The notes under the pieces: model-generated
Told to the model about the DNA's origin: nothing
What the model saw: the letters and a program-made list of their open reading frames with translations, nothing else
Database searches by the model: none
In this document: piece by piece, positions 20,889 through 30,861 of the stretch
Numbering within the stretch: position 1 is the first letter of the stretch
Layout: every line of letters begins with the position of its first letter
Program-made: the position numbers and the translations under genes
From: Petunia secreta
Taxonomy: Eukaryota > Streptophyta > Magnoliopsida > Solanales > Solanaceae
NCBI GenBank assembly: GCA_029990175.1
Contig: JARKIP010000028.1
Coordinates: 11,410,501-11,474,500 of the forward strand
Direction: 5' to 3'
Length of the DNA stretch: 64,000 nt

Positions 20889-23539
20889 AGAAAAGGATGA
20901 AAGAGTTTTTAGGGTAAAGAAGTTGACGAGAAACCAATTTTGTCCCGATATACCCAAGACTTTTGATTCCACGGACCAAAAGGCGAGGCTTATGGACATG
21001 GCCGAACTCCGGTCGCCGAGTTTCCTACATATCTCGGGCTAAAAGAGAATCAGGCCACATGTAGTTCGACGATACTTGGAAACGAAGACTCGCACGATTG
21101 ACAAAAGAAAGGACGCACGAATAGGAAAGAATTCAAACTGACGCCTAATCTGAAATGAAAGATTAGGTAAAACTTGCTTGTTCGAGTGCGATTCTTCAGA
21201 TCCTTGTTGACGAGTCTAGCTCATATCAACAATTGCCCCAGTTCACTGCCAAGAAAGGGTTCCACGTTATACTCCAAATACTGCTGCGATGCTGCTAAAA
21301 TTCTGTAAAGACTTAACAAACAATAAGCGAGCAACTGCTAATAAACTTTGATGACTTTTGGAATAAAGAAGTAAATAAAATGATAATATAAAATTGTAAA
21401 TGCTGGTTGTGACGCTCAATAAGTTCTTCTCTCGATCAACTGACGAGATGCTCCGCCCGGAGAACCTCTAAGCTGATCATTATTCTGAAACAGTAAAGTA
21501 AGACAATAAGTAAAGCGAAAATGAATTGTAAAAATGCAAGGCTTTCATAAGATGAGTTGACTAATGAGACGTAATGTCTCAAGCCGAATCATGTATTTCA
21601 AATACAATATGTCGATATTGCAAGACAATCGACGTCGCGAAACACTCCGAAAGCGGTGTTCCAACCGACTTGCCTTAAACTATCAATCTATTTTAAATAT
21701 AAAAGGCCAATATTGCGAGACAACCGACATCGCGAAACACTCCGAAAGCGGTGTTCCAGCCGACTTGTCTCAAACTATTAATAAATTTAAAATATAAAAT
21801 ACCAATATTGCAAGACAACCGACATCGCGAAACACTCCGAAAGCGGTGTTCCAGCCGACTTGTCTCAAACTATTAATAAATTTAAAATATAAAATGCCAA
21901 TATTGCGAGACAACCGACATCGCAAAACACTCCGAAAACGGTGTTCCAGCCGACTTGTCTCAAACCATTAATAAATTTAAAATATAAAATGCCAATATTG
22001 CGAGACAACCGACATCGCGAAACACTCCGAAAGTGGTGTTCCAGCCGACTTGTCTCAAACTATTAATAAATTTAAAATATAAAATACCAATATTGCAAGA
22101 CAACCGACATCGCGAAACACTCCGAAAGCGGTGTTCCAGCCGACTTGTCTCAAACTATTAATAAATTTAAAATATAAAATGCAAATATCGCAAGACAACC
22201 GACATCGCGAAACACTCCAAAAGTGGTGTTCCAGCCGACTTGTCTATCAATATTGCGAGATAAATTCCATAACAATGTTAAGATTTGAGAAAAGAAAAAG
22301 CGCTGCCTTTTCGGCAATAATCTAATGTGATGCTTAGATGCCGCAAGAGTAAATTTGAATGATCTGTCAAGCCAAATCATTTGCATTGTCAACTTGATTG
22401 GTGTTGCTTGTATGGATAGTGGCGCAAAGTTTTGAATGCCCTCTTCAGTTCATATCGGATCTGATGTTCAATTCTTTGAATGCGCGTTCCATAAATTGTT
22501 CATCCATAGTGCGAATGATCCTTCCATTGCAAGCTTTCAAGTTCCTGCTCTCAAAGAAAATTTTGTTAGTTTTGGGGAGGGGTGTTTGATTTGTGCTGAT
22601 TCATCTTGAATTTGCTGCCATCTCTTCCTTTTCTTCGTGAGACTTGGGCTTTGAAAAACCATCCTCGGAAACTTGGTTTATGAACTCAATAGTATAACTC
22701 ATCTTAAGATAGAGGCAAAATAAAGTAATTCAATAAAATAGTAAGCAAGTAATCCTTGATATGCAAATAAAAAGTTTATAATGCATTTAAAATTCTTGCT
22801 TTAACTCAAACTCATGACATATCCTGAAACAAACTGAATGTCCTTTGTATTGCAACTTGTGCTAATCTTGAATACTTTTCGAACTTTGCCGCTTCATGCT
22901 TTGATAAGCAAACCAATTCTTGCAAAGATCTGCCCTAGTTATGAACTTCCAAATCTTCAACTCATTTTGCAAAATTTGCCCCAGTTGATATCTTTCAAAT
23001 CCTCAAATTGTCTTGCAAAATTGCCTCAGTTTCTATCTTCCATATCTTCAAATTATCTTTGCAAAAATTGCCCCAGTTTCTTGCCTTAGGGGAGACTGAA
23101 AATTTTAATATTATAGAGTCGAGCCCGTTAAGAGCGCCTACGTATCCCTCCACGGGAATCAGACCGTGCGTAGTTCTGCTTACATAAAGATTTTTTGGGA
23201 AAGTATGAAAATCTAAGTACGAAGCCGTATCCGAATTGGAAAATCCACACATCTGCCCAGATGCATAGTTTGGCATTACATCATAAAAGATAAACAAGCC
23301 TAAAGTATTACAATATTTTGACCGAATCCGACGGGGATTGCCTACTTATCCTGTTGCCATTCCAGGAATCAGGTCAGAAGTAGTTCAAACTTACATAAAA
23401 GAGGAAATAGGGGAAATTCTTATATCAATGCAACCAAACTCTATGTGAGTTACTACGTATCCCACCTTGGGACTCAGGTCACGCGTAGTTCGCATTACAT
23501 CAAAGATTACATTCAAAACCATGCTAACTTGCGATTGCC
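20889..23539 (-). other. Tat 3' untranslated region, unit 1
   Basis: These 2.65 kb lie between pol and the polypurine tract and have no credible gene. They hold a 95-bp tandem array (21612-22260), irregular repeats of 'ttgcaaaa.ttgcc.cagtt' with 'ttcaaat' at about 22900-23080, and three copies of a palindromic block at about 23136-23187, 23340-23392 and 23451-23500. Each of those blocks pairs 'ctacgtatcc' or similar with 'gcgtagttc' around 'ggaatcag'. Confidence 0.75.
21612..22260. repeat. 95-bp tandem array in the Tat 3' UTR, unit 1
   Basis: Units begin at 21612, 21707, 21802, 21897, 21992, 22087 and 22182, each exactly 95 bp apart, with a trailing partial unit. The core is 'gacaaccgacatcgcgaaac' followed by 'actccgaaag.ggtgttccagccgacttgtctc' and an AT-rich spacer. 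Units differ by one to several bases. A degenerate partial unit precedes the array. Confidence 0.92.
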
Positions 23540-26500
23540 TCAAACATAGTATCTTTTGACGGCGTCTACGTTGATTGCTTTTGGCCAAACTTGACCATCC
23601 ATTTCTGCCAGAATCAGTGCTCCTCCAGATAAAACCCGATGAACCACATATGGTCCTTGCCAATTTGGTGCAAATTTGCCCTTTGCTTCTTCTTGATTAG
23701 GAAAGATCTTTTTTAGCACCAATTGCCCCGATTTGAAGTCTCTCACTCTCACTTTCTTGCCAAAAGACTTGATCATGCGATTTTGATATAGTTGCCCATG
23801 GCAAATTGCATTCATTCTTTTCTCATCAATAAGCATCAACTGCTCACATCTGATCTTCACCCATTCAGCATTTTCTAATTCAGCTTCTTGAATGATTCTT
23901 AAGGAAGGAATTTCTACCTCCGCGGGTAAGACTGCTTCTGTGCCATACACCAAAAGATAGGGAGTTGCCCCAGTTGAAGTTCTAGTGGTGGTGCGGTACC
24001 CAAGAAGTGCAAATGGCAACTTTTCATGCCAATCTCTATAATTATCAATCATCTTGCGAAGAATACGCTTGATGTTCTTATTTGCCGCCTCAACAGCTCC
24101 ATTCATTTGAGGACGGTAGGCAGTAGAGTTGCGATGAGTGATCTTGAAACTCTCACAAGTCGCTCTCATCAAATCACTATTCAAGTTTGCACCATTATCA
24201 GTGATGATTGATTCAGGAACTCCGAATCTACAAATGATATTGTTGCGCACGAAATCTGACACCACTTTCTTGGTTACAGACTTGTGAGAAGTTGCTTCCA
24301 CCCACTTGGTGAAGTAATCAATAGCCACTAAAATAAAGCGATGTCCATTTGAAGCGGCCGGTTCAATAGGACCAATAACATCCATTCCCCAAGCAACAAA
24401 AGGCCAGGGAGAACTCATTGCATGAAGTTCGGAAGGAGGTCTTTTGATCATGTCTCCGTGAATTTGACATTGATGGCATTTCCGCACAAACTGAACACAA
24501 TCTGTTTCCATAGTTAGCCAAAAATAACCGGCTCTCAAGATCTTCTTTGCCAAAACAAAACCATTCATGTGCGGCCCACAAACTCCCGCGTGCACTTCCG
24601 TAAGTAATTTATTTGCTTCAACTGCATCAACACATCTTAAGAGTCCTAAGTCTGGGGTCCTCCTATATAGGATTTCACCGCTTAGAAAGAATTGATTTGC
24701 TAACCTCCGGATGCTCTTCTTTTGGACACTTGTTGTATTTTCGGGATAACTCCCGACCTTGAGATAATTCTTGATATCAAAATACCAAGGATGGCCATCC
24801 CGCTCTTCCTCAACTTGAAAACAATAAGCTGGCCTATCATGCAATTCAATTTCGATAGGATCAATATAATTCTTGTCAGGATGTTGGATCATGGAAGATA
24901 AAGTTGCCAAAGCATCAGCAAACTCATTTTGAAGCCTCGGAACATGCTTGAACTCTATCTTTGCGAACCTTTTGCACAATTCCTTGACACAACGCAAATA
25001 AGGAAGAATCTTTGCATTCTTGGTGTTCCACTCGCCCTGCACTTGGTGAATCAGCAAGTCGGAATCCCCAATCACTAAAAGTTCTTGAATGTTCATATCA
25101 ACTGCCAATCGAAGGCCCAAAATGCATGCTTCATATTCAGCCATATTGTTAGTGCATGGAAATCTGAGCTTGGCCGAAACAGGGTAATGCTGACCCGTTT
25201 CAGAACTTAAGACAGCTCCAATACCAACACCTTTGAAATTTGCTGCTCCGTCAAAGAAAAGACGCCAACCATCATATTCGGAAGAGATGTCTTCACCCAG
25301 AAACAAGACCTCTTCATCGGGAAAGTAAGTTCTCAATGGTTCATAGTTGTCATCAACAGGATTTTCAGCTAAATGATCCGCCAATGCTTGTGCCTTTACC
25401 GCCTTTTGGGTGACATAAACTATGTCAAATTCACTCAACAAAATCTGCCATTTTGCTAATTTTCCCGTGGGCATCGGCTTTTGGAAGATGTACTTCAAAG
25501 GATCCATCCTCGAGATAAGATAAGTTGTATATGATGAGAGATAGTGCCTTAACCTTTGTGCGGTCCAAGTCAAAGTGCAACAAGTTCGCTCCAAGAGAGT
25601 GTACCTGGCTTCATAAGGAGTGAGCTTCTTGCTTAGATAATAAATGGCTTGTTCTTTCTTCCCGGTCTTGTCATGTTGCCCCAAGACACATCCAAATGCA
25701 TTTTTCGAGACAGACAAATATAAGATCAATGGTCTTCCAGGTTCAGGAGGAACTAACACAGGCGGATTAGATAGATACTCCTTGATCCTATCAAAAGCCT
25801 TTTGACAATCTTCCGTCCACTCAATAACAGCATCTTTCTTCAACAACTTGATTATTGGTTCATAAATAACCGTGGATTGTGCAATGAAGCGGCTTATGTA
25901 GTTCAAGCGGCCAAGAAAGCTCATCACATCCTTCCGGCTCTTTGGAGGAGGCAAGTCTTGGATAGTCTTGATTTTAGACGGATCCAATTCTATACCCCTC
26001 CGGCTTACAATGAAACCCAACATCTTACCGGCGGGAACACCAAATGCACATTTCGCAGGATTAAGCTTCAAGTTATACCGCCGAAGGCGGTTGAAGAACT
26101 TTCTCAAATCAGTCAAATGCTCTTCTTTCTTTTTTGACTTGATAACAACATCATCTACATAGACTTCAATCTCTTTGTGAATCATATCATGGAAAAGAGT
26201 CGTCATTGCTCTCATATATGTTGCCCCGGCATTCTTCAAACCGAAAGGCATAACTCTATAACAAAACACACCCCAAGGTGTGATGAAAGCGGTCTTTTCA
26301 GCATCATCTTCATCCATTAGGATCTGGTGATAACCAGCAAAACAATCGACAAAAGACTGAAGCTCATGTTTTGCACAACTATCAATAAGGATATGAATAT
26401 TTGGCAATGGAAAATCATCCTTTGGACTTGCTTTGTTGAGATCACGATAATCAACACAAACTCTAACCTTTCCGTCCTTCTTGGGCACCGGCACAATATT

Positions 26501-26860
26501 TGCTAACCAAGTGGGATATTTGAGAGATCGAATTACCTTAGCGGTCAATTGCTTTTGCACTTCTTCCAATATTTGTTTGCTTGTGGAAGTTTTGAAGTTT
26601 CTCTTCTTTTGCTTAACAGGCGGAAATGAAGGATCAGTTGGCAACTTGTGAGTGACAAGATCGGTACTCAAACCGGGCATATCCTCATAAGACCAAGCAA
26701 AGATGTCTCGGTATTCGTTCAATAGTTCAATATAGGCTCTTCTTTCTTCCAAGGTCAAATGAACACTGATTCTGGTTTCTCTAACATCTTCTGAAGTCCC
26801 CAAGTTGATTGACTCGGTTTCTTCCAAGTTTGGCTTTGGTTTGTTCTCAAATTGATCCAC
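23540..26860 (-). CDS. pol: Tat pol: reverse transcriptase, two RNase H domains, integrase (unit 1)
   Basis: The uninterrupted frame has 1106 codons, entered at GTG 26860-26858 right after a TAA in the same frame, so it was probably part of a longer polyprotein. The RT domain covers about residues 100-290, with F-A-G-Y-H-Q-I and the active site Y-V-D-D at 234-237. The RNase H next to RT (about 375-490) has lost the usual first aspartate (Y-L-S-V-S at 381-385). A second, archaeal-type RNase H has D537, E575, D599 and D649. Integrase has zinc ligands H757, H764, C795 and C798 and catalytic D827, D888 and E924, a DX35E spacing. The two RNase H domains place it in Tat. The frame looks intact, but without gag it needs proteins from elsewhere. 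Confidence 0.93.
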   Translation of the reverse strand: MDQFENKPKPNLEETESINLGTSEDVRETRISVHLTLEERRAYIELLNEYRDIFAWSYEDMPGLSTDLVTHKLPTDPSFPPVKQKKRNFKTSTSKQILEEVQKQLTAKVIRSLKYPTWLANIVPVPKKDGKVRVCVDYRDLNKASPKDDFPLPNIHILIDSCAKHELQSFVDCFAGYHQILMDEDDAEKTAFITPWGVFCYRVMPFGLKNAGATYMRAMTTLFHDMIHKEIEVYVDDVVIKSKKKEEHLTDLRKFFNRLRRYNLKLNPAKCAFGVPAGKMLGFIVSRRGIELDPSKIKTIQDLPPPKSRKDVMSFLGRLNYISRFIAQSTVIYEPIIKLLKKDAVIEWTEDCQKAFDRIKEYLSNPPVLVPPEPGRPLILYLSVSKNAFGCVLGQHDKTGKKEQAIYYLSKKLTPYEARYTLLERTCCTLTWTAQRLRHYLSSYTTYLISRMDPLKYIFQKPMPTGKLAKWQILLSEFDIVYVTQKAVKAQALADHLAENPVDDNYEPLRTYFPDEEVLFLGEDISSEYDGWRLFFDGAANFKGVGIGAVLSSETGQHYPVSAKLRFPCTNNMAEYEACILGLRLAVDMNIQELLVIGDSDLLIHQVQGEWNTKNAKILPYLRCVKELCKRFAKIEFKHVPRLQNEFADALATLSSMIQHPDKNYIDPIEIELHDRPAYCFQVEEERDGHPWYFDIKNYLKVGSYPENTTSVQKKSIRRLANQFFLSGEILYRRTPDLGLLRCVDAVEANKLLTEVHAGVCGPHMNGFVLAKKILRAGYFWLTMETDCVQFVRKCHQCQIHGDMIKRPPSELHAMSSPWPFVAWGMDVIGPIEPAASNGHRFILVAIDYFTKWVEATSHKSVTKKVVSDFVRNNIICRFGVPESIITDNGANLNSDLMRATCESFKITHRNSTAYRPQMNGAVEAANKNIKRILRKMIDNYRDWHEKLPFALLGYRTTTRTSTGATPYLLVYGTEAVLPAEVEIPSLRIIQEAELENAEWVKIRCEQLMLIDEKRMNAICHGQLYQNRMIKSFGKKVRVRDFKSGQLVLKKIFPNQEEAKGKFAPNWQGPYVVHRVLSGGALILAEMDGQVWPKAINVDAVKRYYV

Positions 26861-26990
26861 TTATCTTGTTATTTCATCAGGAACAAAATCTTCATCAAAC
26901 TCCCCAATACTCAATGCATCAGTACCAATTTGTTCAGTTGTTTCGTTATATGTCACAAGCAAAGTTTCGGCAGTTTTGTTAAGTGGGAAG
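26861..26990 (-). CDS. Tat linker exon between the intron and pol, closed by a TAA (unit 1)
   Basis: After the probable 3' splice site at 26991, the frame continues through F-P-L-N-K-T-A-E and an acidic stretch (E-F-D-E-D-F-V-P-D-E) to TAA at 26863-26861. The next codon in the same frame is the GTG that opens pol. This acidic linker before RT is a usual part of Tat polyproteins. The single TAA is either a lesion or a readthrough point, and it is present in both units. Confidence 0.6.
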
Positions 26991-27242
26991 CTGAAACAGA
27001 AACGAACATTAATCAAAAGCGTAAAATAAAGTAAATAATTAAAGCATATCAAAATAATAGTAGGGAGAATGCAATGCATTTTATTTGTTTCAAAATCTAG
27101 TCTAGGGAGGCATACATTAAAGTAAAACATGCAGAATGTAAACAGATTATTTTGAAAAGACATAAACGTAAACCGAAAGCGAAACACAGTTCAGGGCCTC
27201 AATCTGACTGTGACGCCAAAATAAACTGTTGAGTTCATTCAC
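26991..27242 (-). other. Probable intron between protease/G-patch and pol (unit 1)
   Basis: On the minus strand, GAGACCTG|GTGAATG gives a donor at 27242 and GTTTCTGTTTCAG|CTTCCC an acceptor at 26991. The 252-bp span is U-rich, as plant introns are, with T-runs before the acceptor. Unspliced, the G-patch frame stops two bases into the intron (TGG TGA). Spliced, the last two bases TG join C to keep the frame open into the acidic linker exon. Ogre elements are known to carry an intron between protease and RT. Confidence 0.65.
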
Positions 27243-27865
27243 CAGGTCTCTTCCACTGGGACACAGGTCCAATTGGCCATCGGATCCTTTGCCTCAACAT
27301 TCTGCACAGGTGACTCCTCAGCACAGTCTTCAATAATAACATCGCATTCCAAATCATCACTCAGAAACAAATCGCCAACTCCCTCTATCAGATCCGGTAT
27401 AATGACTTCCGGTGCCTTGACAAATGACTGGTACAAGGAAGGAAGGGGTTCTGGCATGGCAATGGCTGGTTTCCTTTTGGCCTTCTCAATCTCCTTTTTG
27501 GTGGGACAGTAACCCAAGCCAAAGGTACCCAGATTCTTGGGCAAGCAGATGGGTTCAGTAATGCCGTTCAGATTTGCTCCCAATCCCGAACCAGGTTTGA
27601 AACCATTTTTCAACATTTCCACAGCAATCATCTTGGGGACTCTGGGTAGGGTACCTTTCTTCGAATCATCCTTAGATGCTCGGGTCACATTCATTAGCTC
27701 AACCGTGTGGAAAGTAGTTCCATCAAGCTCTGCGGCGTTGCCCACCATAGGAATCGTGGTGCTAGCATGCGTGGGGCTGTTTCCCTCGCCCTTGACCACT
27801 ACTTCTTCATTATCCCATATAAACTTCACACTTTGATGCAAAGTGGAAGGGACGGCTCCGGCCAT
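27239..27865 (-). CDS. Tat protease C-terminal end plus G-patch domain (unit 1, 5' truncated by Athila)
   Basis: The open stretch has 208 codons. Its first residues (M-A-G-A-V-P-S-T-L-H-Q-S-V-K-F-I) are the sequence that follows L-L-G-R-P-W-I-H in Tat aspartic proteases, so the ATG at 27865 is an internal methionine and not a true start. Residues about 82-120 form a G-patch: M-L-K-N-G-F-K-P-G-S-G-L-G, then G-I-T-E-P-I, then G-T-F-G-L-G-Y. G-patch domains bind RNA or RNA helicases and occur in this position in some Tat elements. The upstream part of protease lies beyond the Athila at 39371-39448. Translation ends at TGA unless the intron is removed. Confidence 0.8.
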   Translation of the reverse strand: MAGAVPSTLHQSVKFIWDNEEVVVKGEGNSPTHASTTIPMVGNAAELDGTTFHTVELMNVTRASKDDSKKGTLPRVPKMIAVEMLKNGFKPGSGLGANLNGITEPICLPKNLGTFGLGYCPTKKEIEKAKRKPAIAMPEPLPSLYQSFVKAPEVIIPDLIEGVGDLFLSDDLECDVIIEDCAEESPVQNVEAKDPMANWTCVPVEETW

Positions 27866-27868
27866 GTG

Positions 27869-27873
27869 GATCT
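27869..27873. other. Left GGATC target duplication of Athila unit 1
   Basis: GGATC here is repeated at 39371-39375, directly after the Athila 3' LTR. A 5-bp duplication is standard for Ty3/gypsy integration and proves that the plus-strand element inserted into the Tat element. Confidence 0.95.
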
Positions 27874-29232
27874 GATGGATATAATTTATTGATATATTTT
27901 TATAGTTAAATATTAAGTATTTTAAATAAAACGTGAATAAATATATCCATCTCTCGCATATTTTCTAACATATTTTGCAGGAAGAAGAAATTATCCAAGG
28001 TGAAGAAAAATAAGGGATGACCATTGATGATTACATTATTCATAGTGTGATTATAACACTGATAGTAATGTCCGTGAATTGTTTTATGCTGAAGAATAAA
28101 AGTGCAAGCGGAAGAAAGTTCATGAAAGGAAGCTACGTATGAATATTTGAAATTATCATCTAAACCCAACTCACCTTGGCCATCTTGAAAATTTTCCTAC
28201 CACCTTAGGATATGCCATCTTAGGTAGAACTTTGGCTTTGGAATTTATCTATAAATAGGTAGTAAACTTTGTATGGAAGATCATCAAATTTTCATCTTGC
28301 AAGAACTACTTTCTCTTGCTCTTTTTCTTTCTTTGTCTTTTATAACTTTAAGCTTTTGTAGTTTTCTTTTGTAGAAGAAATACTACTTCTTCCTAGTCTT
28401 TATATTTTTAAAGTTTTTCTTACTCCATAATGGAGTAATCTCTTTTGTTGGGATAGTTGATGAAACTCGGTAATATTTATAATACTTATCTCAGTTTTAA
28501 TACATGCTTAGCCTGAAGTTTTTTAATCACATTTTAACACTGTGCTGGAATTATAGTTTTTACTAAATCTTTATTTCATATCCGTCTATTTTATCTCTAG
28601 GTTATTGTTATATTAATTTTGTAATTCTCACGGAGCAACATTAATGTATAATGACTGATGAATAAAGTAGTAGAGTAAAAACTATTTTTCCAAGTCTCTA
28701 ATCTTGTTTACCTCAGTTTTAATTCTCACGGAGGAATTGTTGTAGGTAAGATTATTGATTTTCCGTAAAAATATTCTCACGAAGTTTTTACTACTTTTTT
28801 AGCACAATTCAGGCAAGAAAAAATATTTCGGTTTAATCGTCACTAGTTATAATTTGATTAATATACATAACCTCACGGAGTGTTATTAATTGATTATTTT
28901 CTTAGTGAGCAAAATATAATTGAATTAGCAATAAGCAATTATTCTTAAGAGAAATACATGTCAAAACTGAGATATTTATTATAAGTATTACCAAGTGAAT
29001 TCAACGATTCCCAACTCCTTTTAAATTTGAAATCTTCCTGAAGTTCTTTATTTTAATTTAAGTAAATTTAAACTAAAAACCCACTTTTCATCAATTTGAC
29101 TCTCTCAAATAGTAATTAAAATACTACAAGTCCGTAGCATAGAATACTCAATCTCTGTGGGACGATATCTTAAACTATATTAGAATTTGACAAGAACGAG
29201 CAGACAATTCCTATGCACTTTGGACCTCGTCA
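27874..29232 (+). repeat. Athila 5' LTR, unit 1
   Basis: This LTR is 1359 bp, TG...CA, and contains the TATA box at 28250-28257. Small frames on the minus strand inside it have no motif. Confidence 0.95.
28250..28257 (+). promoter_or_regulatory. TATA box of the Athila 5' LTR, unit 1
   Basis: CTATAAATAGG is an excellent plant TATA box, followed at about 30 bases by a pyrimidine/adenine-rich stretch suitable for initiation. The equivalent sites are at 38388-38395, 50597-50604 and 60733-60740. The 3' LTR copies would drive transcription out into Tat sequence. Confidence 0.75.
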
Positions 29233-29238
29233 AATTTT

Positions 29239-29257
29239 TGGCGCCGTTGCCGGGGAT
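29239..29257 (+). other. Athila primer-binding site, tRNA-Asp, unit 1
   Basis: TGGCGCCGTTGCCGGGGAT is complementary over 19 bases to the 3' end of plant tRNA-Asp(GUC) including its CCA. It lies six bases after the LTR end. tRNA-Asp is a primer typical of the Athila lineage. Confidence 0.9.
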
Positions 29258-30403
29258 TGGCGTACATCTACTTCGGACTAAATATTAGATTACTAATTTG
29301 AGGACTTATTAATACAATTACTATTAACTTAATCTACTAAATACTACTATAGCTATACCTAATACTAACCTCTAATAATATTTATATTGATTACTGCTTC
29401 TAACAATTTTGCTTCTCCTTCTAACATTTTTTTTCTTTCTTTAGTTTATATTAATATTACTAACATTCTCTACTGACACTATACTATATCCTTTACTATA
29501 TTCTAATAGTGAAACATTCTACTTTACCAGTTTTTTTTTCATTGTCTACAATACCTACTATTTTTATCATTTACGTGTCTTCTGTTTTAACCATATTATT
29601 ACTACTATTATTTTATTAATATTATAACCATCAGTACTTGTTTTATTATCATCTTTTAATATATTATAGTATTATCTTTCTCCTACCACTATTTCTATTA
29701 TTAGCGTTACTACTGTTGTAGCATTATTATAACTTTTATTTTTTTTTTCCTTCTTTCCTCTCTGAAATATCATTACCTCCTATTTTCATCATTTTCGTTC
29801 ACTTTGTTATGTTTACTAGTATTACTATCTTTTGTTCTTTTTAGTACATCATTATTTACCTTTTCTCTTTATAGTATTTTTTTTAATAATATAATTATTA
29901 TACTGTTATATCTAATAATAGTATAATATATTATTTTACTTTTTGTATTTTTTTTCAAACTTTTTATTACCATTCCACCTACTACTTTCTCCTTTACATT
30001 CTCTTTTGTATATCTACCTATAGTATAACTCTTACTCTTATCGTAAAAACTTCCACCTATAGAACCACATCATTCTTCATATCACCATCTTGTCTTCCAT
30101 CACTTTAACTACCTTCCTACTACTATTACATCTTACTACTTTATCTAATTAACTACTTACTACTCTTTACTATTTATTATTACTACTTTTTTTTCCTAGT
30201 ATTAGTCATCGTTCTTCCACCCTTGATTTCACTTATATTATTATTATAAAAGAAAAAATATTTTTTGTTTATATATCTAAGTTTATATCAGTATTTTAAA
30301 TTTCTCCTACTAAATATTGCTATTATTGTTACTACTACCTATGAGTCCTATAGATTTTTGTCACTAACTTTCTATACAATCACTACTTCGTCCTACTAAA
30401 AAT

Positions 30404-30436
<33 letters not shown>

Positions 30437-30861
30437 TAATTTTTAGATTACAACTCACTGTTTTGCTTTTGCCATTTTTTTTCCCTTTGGCTATTATTAT
30501 TAGTGTTAAGTATAATACTATTATTATTACCTATAGCTTTATCTTTAGTAAACAATATAATCTACTTTGTATTTAATTTATCTTTTTCCTACTAAATCAT
30601 TACAACTATCACTACTATCTATACATAACAATAGCATTATATTATAGTGTAATATTTCTTTCTACTATTGTTATATACTACTTCTTTAACTAATACTAAT
30701 TATCACTAATATTTTTTATATTCCTTTTTAATATTTCCTTTCAACTAGTACTATTATTATTATTATTATTCCTAATATTTTCTTGTAGTGTTACCATTTC
30801 AACTGTTAAAGAGTTCATTTTAATTTTTTTTCTTTTTACTTTAAAGAATTTCAAGTAGTTT
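29258..30861 (+). other. G-poor, AUG-poor leader of Athila unit 1
   Basis: This 1.6-kb stretch is dominated by T, A and C, with TAC, TAT and TTA triplets and a (TTA)n run at about 30406-30436. I find only two ATG triplets in it (29809 and 30341). They open frames of 11 and 8 codons, each closed long before gag. No gene is present. Confidence 0.8.

Noticed and set aside
21612..22260. Regular repeats resembling a CRISPR array
   Set aside because: Units are contiguous 95-mers without unique spacers, inside a plant retroelement.
26861..27187. A 108-codon minus-strand frame as a separate gene
   Set aside because: Its first part is U-rich intron sequence; only 26861-26990 behaves as coding, as an exon of the Tat polyprotein.
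27906..28169. An 87-codon frame on the minus strand of the Athila LTR (also at 38044-38307 and 60389-60652)
   Set aside because: It lies antisense within LTR sequence upstream of the TATA box and has no known motif. Its recurrence only reflects LTR identity.
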